59,477 nt of DNA from positions 1 through 59,477 of the IMG/VR virus record IMGVR_UViG_3300048091_000121. The stretch is one strand, 5' to 3'. Position numbers and translations under genes: made by a program. The stretch is from a virus. The notes beneath the pieces are model-generated. The model made no database searches. It was given only the letters and a program-made list of their open reading frames with translations, and was not told the origin of the DNA. This document shows positions 53,892 to 59,477 of the stretch, piece by piece. How positions within the stretch are numbered: position 1 is the stretch's first letter; every line of letters begins with the position of its first letter.

Positions 53892-53902
53892 CGAGGTGCG
53901 CC

Positions 53903-53995
53903 ATGAGTGTCGAAGCTGAAGTCATCTGGCTGCGATTCGTAATGCAGATGCTGCGAGAGGATGCGGTGATCGATGCTGCAAGGATCTCGGCATGA
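53903..53995 (+). CDS. Tiny protein (30 aa)
   Basis: MSVEAEVIWLRFVMQMLRED then AVIDAARISA; GAGGTG upstream; overlaps the next ATG by ATGA. Probably real; function unknown. Confidence 0.45.
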   Translation: MSVEAEVIWLRFVMQMLREDAVIDAARISA

Positions 53996-54300
53996 GCGGC
54001 AAGGCTGATATCTACGCCGCTGAGATCCGGCGTGCTGTGCTGGGCCTGAATGCCGGTGAGCTGAAGGTCGATAACCCCGCGCGCCTGGCGCAGATCGCTG
54101 AACACCTGGCGCTGTGCGAAGACGCGCAGACCGCATTGCGTGCGAGGGGCTACGGCTGCGCAGGCATGACCCTGCTCGAGATCGTGCGCGAGGTGCCCGT
54201 CAACGCGCTTGGTCGTATCAAGAACTGGTTCGACCGAAAGCCTAGCTCGAAGCCATGCCCGGACCTCAATGAAGTGCATGACATCTGGAGTGCGCGATGA
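53992..54300 (+). CDS. Hypothetical protein
   Basis: 102 residues, mixed helix (RLAQIAEHLALCEDAQTALR, MTLLEIVREVPVNALGRIKN). Coupled with both neighbours. No known domain. Confidence 0.5.
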   Translation: MSGKADIYAAEIRRAVLGLNAGELKVDNPARLAQIAEHLALCEDAQTALRARGYGCAGMTLLEIVREVPVNALGRIKNWFDRKPSSKPCPDLNEVHDIWSAR

Positions 54301-54641
54301 AACCAATGCTTGGACATCAGATCGGTCCGCAGCTGGTCGAGGCGCTCGGCCTGCCCAAGAATACAGTCGGCTTTACCCTGCGCTGCTACGCCGACGAGAT
54401 AGTGAGTGTGAAGTGTGAATACTGGCCGGAAGACTTCGGCCTTGCAAAGGCACTCTCCAGATATAACCTGGTTGCCGTTGGTGGTGATCTCCCAGGTTCG
54501 AAGGGCTTCAACTTCGATACTTGGATGCGAGACCGTACCGAGCGTGCGCACCGCGAGTTCATGGAGCGCACGTCACGGCACCTGCCGTGCGACGCGACAA
54601 CCGAGGATGTGGCGTGCTACATGGGCGCACTGACCGACTGA
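54297..54641 (+). CDS. Hypothetical protein
   Basis: 114 residues. A beta segment (TVGFTLRCYADEIVSVKCEY) and a helical C-terminus (WMRDRTERAHREFMERTSRH). No family recognised. Stop shares a base with the HNH ATG. Confidence 0.5.
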   Translation: MKPMLGHQIGPQLVEALGLPKNTVGFTLRCYADEIVSVKCEYWPEDFGLAKALSRYNLVAVGGDLPGSKGFNFDTWMRDRTERAHREFMERTSRHLPCDATTEDVACYMGALTD

Positions 54642-55021
54642 TGCCGCCACGCCCGAAATCAATATGCCGAAAGGTAGCGTGCGGCGTCCTGATCGACGCG
54701 CCAGGATACTGCGAGCGGCACACCAAGCAGGCATCCGGATGGGTGCGCAGCAATGGCGACAGGACTAGTGCTCAGCGCGGTTATGGATACGCCTGGCAGA
54801 AGACTCGTGAACGGATCCTCAGCCGTGATTGCGGCCTCTGTCAGATCAAAGGGCCGGCCTGCACCTTCATTGCAAGCGAGGTCGATCACATAGTGAGCAA
54901 GGCGGCTGCTAGGGCGCGGGAATGGACAGCGGAGCAGATCGAATCTGACTCGAACTTGCAGGCCTCTTGCCAGTGTTGCCACAAAGCAAAGACGGCTGTC
55001 GAGCGTACCCAGGGCGGGTAA
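54641..55021 (+). CDS. Terminase-associated HNH endonuclease (HK97 gp74-like)
   Basis: 126 residues. GYGYAWQKTRERILSRDCGL, CQIKGPACTFIASEVDHIVS, SDSNLQASCQCCHKAKTAVE: HNH with zinc Cys pairs. HNH genes directly before terS in HK97-type cos phages are needed for terminase nicking and packaging, so this is probably a packaging factor, not a homing enzyme. Confidence 0.88.
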   Translation: MPPRPKSICRKVACGVLIDAPGYCERHTKQASGWVRSNGDRTSAQRGYGYAWQKTRERILSRDCGLCQIKGPACTFIASEVDHIVSKAAARAREWTAEQIESDSNLQASCQCCHKAKTAVERTQGG

Positions 55022-55108
55022 ATCTTCGGGACTTTTGACCCCTAGACCGACTAGCCCGTGTTTTTCATATTTCCGCAATTGAGAATTTGGGCCTAGGAGG
55101 GCGCAAGT
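55022..55108 (+). other. HNH-terS intergenic gap, candidate cos region
   Basis: 87 bases with no gene, partly AT-rich (TTTTTCATATTTC) and with GGGACTTTTGACCCCTAG (55027-55044 region), between the HNH and terS genes where HK97-like phages keep cos. No direct proof; AGGAGGG at the end serves terS. Confidence 0.35.
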
Positions 55109-55513
55109 ATGGCCAAACCCCGAACCCCTTCGGCGGTGCTGGAGGCTCGGGGTGCGTTCGACAAGGATCCCGGCCGGCGCCGCGAAGACTTTGAGGCCGG
55201 TGAGTTCGACGTCGAGCCGCCGAAATATTTCAAGGCGCACCAAAAAGCGGTCTGGAATGAAATCGTCAGCGTTCTGCCAGCATCGGTCTTACAAGCCACT
55301 GACCGAATGGCGGTCGAGCTGGCGGCGCGGTTGATTGCGCAGTTCCGGAAGGCGGACGACGCTGAGGTCACATCCGCCCAGGTCGCGCAAATCCGCACGG
55401 CGCTGGCGGTGCTCGGCATGACGCCGGCCGACCGCTCTCGCGTCTCGGTCAAGAAGCAGGCTCCCTCGAACCCGTTCGCCGACATGATGGGCGGATCTAA
55501 AAAGGCACATTGA
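55109..55513 (+). CDS. terS: Terminase small subunit
   Basis: 134 residues. P27-type small terminase: RTPSAVLEARGAFDKDPGRR, PPKYFKAHQKAVWNEIVSVL, VLQATDRMAVELAARLIAQF, LAVLGMTPADRSRVS. Binds the packaging site and recruits TerL. SD AGGAGGG. Confidence 0.9.
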   Translation: MAKPRTPSAVLEARGAFDKDPGRRREDFEAGEFDVEPPKYFKAHQKAVWNEIVSVLPASVLQATDRMAVELAARLIAQFRKADDAEVTSAQVAQIRTALAVLGMTPADRSRVSVKKQAPSNPFADMMGGSKKAH

Positions 55514-55515
55514 CT

Positions 55516-57192
55516 ATGCCGGCCGATTTCGTCGGCAAGGCACAGGAGTACGCGCAGGCAGTCGTCAAAGGAAAAATCGTCGCTTGCAAGTGGGTCAAGC
55601 TGGCGTGCAAGAAGCACCTGGACGACTTGAAGGCTAGCCGCCGCAAGGCGTTCCCGTATTACTTCGACGAGGATGCGGCCAATAAGGTCTGCACGTTCCT
55701 GTCGCTGATGCCTCACACAAAAGGGAAGTGGGCTCGGAAGCGTGAGCTCATCGAACTGCAGCCCTGGCAGTGCTTTGCCTTCACGACGCTGTTCGGCTGG
55801 AAGATCAAGAAGAACGATCGCCGTCGGTACCGTCGAGCTTATTTCGCTGTGCCGCGGAAGAACGGCAAGTCGATCATCGGCTCGGGCATTGGCCTGTACA
55901 TGTTCTCAGTCGACGGCGAATTCGGCGCCGAAGTTTATTCCGGCGCGACCACCGAGGCGCAGGCCTGGGAGGTGTTCCGTCCAGCGAAGCAGATGCTCGA
56001 GCGGACGCCGGAGCTGCAAGAGGCGCTCGGCGCCGAGGTTTGGGCGAAGTCGCTGTTGGTACCTGCGGATGGATCTCGTTTCGAGCCGGTGATCGGCAAG
56101 CCTGGCGACGGTGCTTCGCCGTCGTGCGCGATCGTGGACGAGTACCACGAACACGACTCGTCCGAGTTGGTCGACACGATGGAAACTGGTATGGGCGCGC
56201 GAGAACAACCGCTGCTCCTCATGATCACCACGGCCGGCTTCAACATTGCCGGACCCTGCTACGACCAGGAGATCGAGGCCAAGAAGGTGCTGGAAGGGAC
56301 GCTGGACGATCCGGAGCTGTTCGCGTTGATCTACACGATCGACGAGGGCGACGACTGGACCAGCCCGGCGGTGCTACGCAAGGCAAATCCAAATTACGGC
56401 ATTTCGGTCGACGAAGACTTCCTGCTGTCGCAGCAGCGGCAGGCGACGCAAAGCGCGTCGAAACAGACCCGCTTTAAGACTAAGCACCTGAATATCTGGT
56501 GCTCGGCGAAGTCGGCCTGGCTCAACATGCTTGAGTGGATGAAGTGCGCCGACTACACGCTGCGCCGAGAGCAGTTCAAGGGTGAGCGCTGCTACCTGAC
56601 GCTAGATCTAGCCAGCCGTTCGGACATCTGCGTGCTAATGCTGGTGTTTGTCCGCGTCATCGACGGCAAGCAGCACTTCTATCTGTTCGGCGATTACTAC
56701 CTGCCGGAAGCCGCTATCGAGGGTGCAGAGAAGAACGCAAACACCTACCGCAAGTGGGTGATCGAAGGCTTCCTGCAACAGCATGACGGTGCCGAGATCG
56801 ACTTCGATCTGATCGAGGAAGACATGCTCGCCCTCGTGGCGGAGTACGGGCCCGAGGAAGTGGTCTTCGACCCTTGGCGCGCGGCCCAGCTGGAACAGCG
56901 CTTGACCAAGAACGGCATCACTGCGGTCGAGTTGGGGGCGCAGGTAAAAAACTTGTCGCTCCCGATGAAGGAGCTCGAGAGCGCGATCAAGGCCGGCCGC
57001 GTGCACCACGACGGTAACCCGATGCTGACTTGGATGATGTCGAACGTCGTCGCAAAGCTGGACGCAAAGGACAACATCTACCCCCGCAAAGAAAAGCCGG
57101 AGCAGAAGATCGACGGCGCGGTCGCCTCAATCATGGGCATTGCGCGCGCGATCAGCGGCGAAGAGCAAACGACATCATTCTGGGAATCCTGA
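55516..57192 (+). CDS. terL: Terminase large subunit
   Basis: 558 residues from ATG 55516. N-terminal ATPase: Walker A PRKNGKS (Lys118), Walker B IVDEYHEHD (Asp208-Glu209). C-terminal RNase H-type nuclease: YLTLDLASRSDICVLML (first Asp), EEVVFDPWRAAQLEQRL. HK97/P27-type terminase. It cuts concatemers and pumps DNA into the prohead. Overlaps the next gene. Confidence 0.95.
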   Translation: MPADFVGKAQEYAQAVVKGKIVACKWVKLACKKHLDDLKASRRKAFPYYFDEDAANKVCTFLSLMPHTKGKWARKRELIELQPWQCFAFTTLFGWKIKKNDRRRYRRAYFAVPRKNGKSIIGSGIGLYMFSVDGEFGAEVYSGATTEAQAWEVFRPAKQMLERTPELQEALGAEVWAKSLLVPADGSRFEPVIGKPGDGASPSCAIVDEYHEHDSSELVDTMETGMGAREQPLLLMITTAGFNIAGPCYDQEIEAKKVLEGTLDDPELFALIYTIDEGDDWTSPAVLRKANPNYGISVDEDFLLSQQRQATQSASKQTRFKTKHLNIWCSAKSAWLNMLEWMKCADYTLRREQFKGERCYLTLDLASRSDICVLMLVFVRVIDGKQHFYLFGDYYLPEAAIEGAEKNANTYRKWVIEGFLQQHDGAEIDFDLIEEDMLALVAEYGPEEVVFDPWRAAQLEQRLTKNGITAVELGAQVKNLSLPMKELESAIKAGRVHHDGNPMLTWMMSNVVAKLDAKDNIYPRKEKPEQKIDGAVASIMGIARAISGEEQTTSFWES

Positions 57193-57368
57193 TGAACAAA
57201 CTAATCAAAGCGGTTCCCGATGGGCTGATTGTCAGTGGTGGGCTCTCGATTTCATTCGGTGCTGGGCTGCTGCATGAAGCTGCTGGCTTCGTCGTTGCCG
57301 GCATCCTGCTGATCGTGGGCGGTATTTGCGCTGCGCGTCGGCAGCCTGTTGAGAAGGAAGGCGGCTGA
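57192..57368 (+). CDS. Small membrane protein between terL and portal genes
   Basis: 58 residues, two hydrophobic stretches (GLIVSGGLSISFGAGL, AAGFVVAGILLIVGG) and a basic end. Overlaps terL stop and portal ATG by one base each. Similar small membrane ORFs occur at this place in other HK97-type phages; role unknown. Confidence 0.6.
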   Translation: MNKLIKAVPDGLIVSGGLSISFGAGLLHEAAGFVVAGILLIVGGICAARRQPVEKEGG

Positions 57369-58591
57369 TGTCATTCTTCGTCCCTAAAGGGCGCCGCAAC
57401 CAGGCATTCAATGAGCCATTTTGGCAAGACTGGATCGGTGCGCTCGAATCTGCGACAGGCAAGGCCGTTAATTGGCGTACTGCGCTACAGGTGGCGACCG
57501 TATTCGCATGCTGCCGCGTGATCGGCAACGGCATGGCACAGGTTCCGTTCAAGCTAATGCAGAAGAACGGACGCAAGCGCACTCCAGCGACTTCGCATCC
57601 GCTCTATAAGCTGCTATCGCTGAAGCCAAACGACTGGCAAACCAGTTTCGAGTTTCGACAGATGCTGGCGTGGCACATCGAGCTGTGCGGCAATGCTTAT
57701 GTCTTTATCAGCCGGAATGCAGCCGGGAAGATCTTGGAGCTCATCCCGCTGCCGCCTGGGCAGGTGACGCCGCAACGAGACTCGAACCTCAAGATCACAT
57801 ATGACGTCGTCGGGCTGGATGGCACGTTCCGCACACTGAGCAAAGCTCAAATCTGGCATCTGCGCGGCCCGACGATCGATGGCTTTCACGGCCTGGATGT
57901 TGTGAAGTTGGCGAGGGAGGCAATTGGCCTGGCGATGGCTACAGAGGAGTCGGCGGCCCGCCTGCACAAGAACGGCGTGCAGAATTCCGGCGTCTACGCG
58001 GTCGATGCCACGCTCGACAAGAAGCAGTATGACGATCTCGCGAATTGGATTGCGAAGCAGTTTGCTGGACTTCAGAACGCAGGCAAGCCGCTGATTCTCG
58101 ACCGTGGCGCGAAGTTCCTCAACACCGCCATGAGCTCGGTCGACGCACAGTCGAACGAAACTCGAAAGACGCAAGTAGAGCAGATCTGCTCCTTCATGGG
58201 TGTACTGCCGATTAAGGTGGGCTTCTCAGACAAAACAGCGACTTTCGCTAGCGCTGAAGAGATGAATCGTGCACACCGCGAAGACTGCCTGTCGCCGCGC
58301 TGGGAGTCGTTTGAGCAGTCGGCGATGATCAACCTGTTGACGGATGCAGAGATCGACGCGGGTCTCTACCTAAACTTCACGGAAGAGGGGCTGCTCCGCG
58401 GCTCAGCCAAAGACACGAAGGACGTCATCCTTGGCTACGTGAACGGCGGCCTGATGTACCCGAACGAGGGCCGCGATCTGCTAGACCTGAACCCCGACCC
58501 AGACCCTGCAAGCGACCAGCTACGCGTCCCCGCGAATATCGTCGGCGAGCCGAGGCCCGCCGAGCCGGTTGTAACAGCTCCCCAGGAGTAA
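57368..58591 (+). CDS. Portal protein (HK97 gp3 type)
   Basis: 407 residues. TALQVATVFACCRVIGNGMA, LELIPLP, WHLRGPTIDGFHGLDVVKLA, QIWHLRG, NSGVYAVD..., CSFMGVLPIKVGF, FEQSAMINLLTDAEI typical of the phage portal family. Forms the dodecameric DNA channel at one vertex and docks the terminase. Confidence 0.93.
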   Translation: MSFFVPKGRRNQAFNEPFWQDWIGALESATGKAVNWRTALQVATVFACCRVIGNGMAQVPFKLMQKNGRKRTPATSHPLYKLLSLKPNDWQTSFEFRQMLAWHIELCGNAYVFISRNAAGKILELIPLPPGQVTPQRDSNLKITYDVVGLDGTFRTLSKAQIWHLRGPTIDGFHGLDVVKLAREAIGLAMATEESAARLHKNGVQNSGVYAVDATLDKKQYDDLANWIAKQFAGLQNAGKPLILDRGAKFLNTAMSSVDAQSNETRKTQVEQICSFMGVLPIKVGFSDKTATFASAEEMNRAHREDCLSPRWESFEQSAMINLLTDAEIDAGLYLNFTEEGLLRGSAKDTKDVILGYVNGGLMYPNEGRDLLDLNPDPDPASDQLRVPANIVGEPRPAEPVVTAPQE

Positions 58592-58597
58592 TCCCGC

Positions 58598-59477
58598 ATG
58601 CCCAAACCGAATATGCAGCCCAAGGCTGCAGGACGAGTCCTGTCCGCTGAAAACGAACGCCTGCTGCGCGAGGCGCGCGACAATCTGGACGCCGTCCTGT
58701 CGCAACTGGCTGAAGAAGATCCGCAGGATGCCGGGTCATTCCGGCATCGCAACCGCATGGCGCTGAAGCCAGGTCATGTGCGTATCAATGCTGACGCCGG
58801 CGACAGCGAGGCTGAGATCCTGATCTACGGCGACATCGGCGGCGGCTGGTGGGACGAGGGCATCACCGGCGAGACGATCACGAACCAGATCGCCAACCTG
58901 GACGTCGATACGATCAATGTGCGCATCAACAGCGGTGGCGGTCTGGTCTTCGAGGGCCTGGCGATTTACCAGGCGCTGGCGCGCCACTCTTCGAAGATCG
59001 TCGTCCATATCGATAGCATAGCGGCCTCGATCGCCAGTGTGATTGCGATGGCCGGCGACGAGATCAGGATCAGCGAAGGTGCCAACCTGATGATCCATAA
59101 GCCGTGGTCAGGTATGTGGGGCGACGCCGACGCCTTCCGCAAGGAGGCCGACGTCCTCGACCAGTTGCAGGCCGGCCTGATCAACATCTACGAAGCTCGG
59201 ACCGGTGCCAAGCGCGCAGACCTGGAGAGCTGGGTGAACGCCGAAACGTGGTTCCTCGGCCAAGCCGCGGTCGATGCCGGTTTCGCGGACACGATGGTCC
59301 CGGCCAAAAAGAAGAAAGCCGCCGCCTCGGCGATGCTCAACCACTTCAAGAACACCCCAAGCAATCTGCTGGCTTCGGCCGGCGGTCCCGAAATTCGCGA
59401 GTTTGAAGCCTTCCTCCGCGACGGAGAAGGGCTCTCGAACGCGCAAGCAAAGCGCATCGCAGCCGCGATGTCGCGGG
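58598..59477 (+). CDS. ClpP-like head maturation protease, main part (continues at 1)
   Basis: ATG 58598 with AGGAG upstream. ILIYGDIGGGWWDEGITGE; VRINSGGGLVFEGLAIYQAL; HIDSIAASIASVIAMAGDEI with the nucleophile Ser in the A-A-S region; ANLMIHKPWSGMWGDADAF with catalytic His. S14 family protease of HK97-type proheads. Digests the capsid delta domain and itself after assembly. The full protein, joined across the window edge, has 337 residues. Confidence 0.92.
   Translation, partial: MPKPNMQPKAAGRVLSAENERLLREARDNLDAVLSQLAEEDPQDAGSFRHRNRMALKPGHVRINADAGDSEAEILIYGDIGGGWWDEGITGETITNQIANLDVDTINVRINSGGGLVFEGLAIYQALARHSSKIVVHIDSIAASIASVIAMAGDEIRISEGANLMIHKPWSGMWGDADAFRKEADVLDQLQAGLINIYEARTGAKRADLESWVNAETWFLGQAAVDAGFADTMVPAKKKKAAASAMLNHFKNTPSNLLASAGGPEIREFEAFLRDGEGLSNAQAKRIAAAMSR
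59466..59477. repeat. 12-bp terminal overlap, right copy
   Basis: CGATGTCGCGGG, identical to bases 1-12; see the entry at position 1. Confidence 0.85.

Overview
The window is a complete temperate tailed-phage genome in circular form, cut open inside the head protease gene. Its first 12 bases equal its last 12; removing one copy gives about 59,465 bp and restores an unbroken 337-residue ClpP-like protease. The head genes (HNH, terminase, portal, ClpP-like protease, HK97-fold capsid) and the tail genes (tail tube, frameshifted tail chaperone, 1705-residue tape measure, no sheath) describe a long-tailed, non-contractile siphophage, probably cos-packaging. High GC, Burkholderiales-type phage families and an attachment site that copies the 3' half of tRNA-Pro(GGG) point to a beta-proteobacterial host, perhaps Oxalobacteraceae. 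That host assignment is inference.

Layout. Late genes on the plus strand run from 53.2 kb through the window edge to 24.7 kb: lambda-type phosphatase, HNH, terS, terL, portal, protease, capsid, Ig-like and esterase virion proteins, connectors, tail tube, G/GT, tape measure, fibres, NlpC/P60-like peptidase, holin, SAR endolysin, Rz/Rz1. A 3.7-kb accessory block sits between the GT and tape-measure genes: YefM-YoeB, a P22-immI-like switch (two divergent ribbon-helix-helix proteins, a Tat-signal protein, a BRO-type antirepressor) and a secreted protein. The lysis genes are followed by BrnT-BrnA, a metallophosphoesterase, an SOS-boxed imuA, attP and the integrase. A leftward minus-strand operon (36.0 to 27.7 kb) carries small early proteins, RdgC, DUF551/DUF1653 proteins, an FtsK-gamma protein and the integrase.

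The immunity region (36.0-40.8 kb) holds a BstA-like abortive-infection gene, a secreted DUF3761 protein, an S24 self-cleaving repressor, a ribbon-helix-helix repressor, a second repressor and a Cro-like gene. Four operators of the form TTTACC-N4-GGTAAA lie at the leftward promoter and the cro promoter, about 4.4 kb apart, like lambda OL and OR. The rightward early operon (40.9-51.3 kb) encodes CII/HTH regulators, many small unknown proteins, a Ref-type nuclease, a DNA adenine methylase, a second antirepressor, replication proteins and a Q-like antiterminator candidate.

After the Q-like gene come a good sigma70 promoter, a terminator and about 500 bases of closely packed hairpins with almost no coding capacity. 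This looks like the late promoter with a large structured leader or non-coding RNA. HicA-HicB and tRNA-Gly(UCC) follow, before the late genes. Intrinsic terminators inside the late operon fit a phage that depends on antitermination. The most novel candidates are the structured late leader, the immI-like switch coupled to a Tat-exported protein, the BstA-like locus, the phage imuA with SOS boxes, and the FtsK-gamma fusion.
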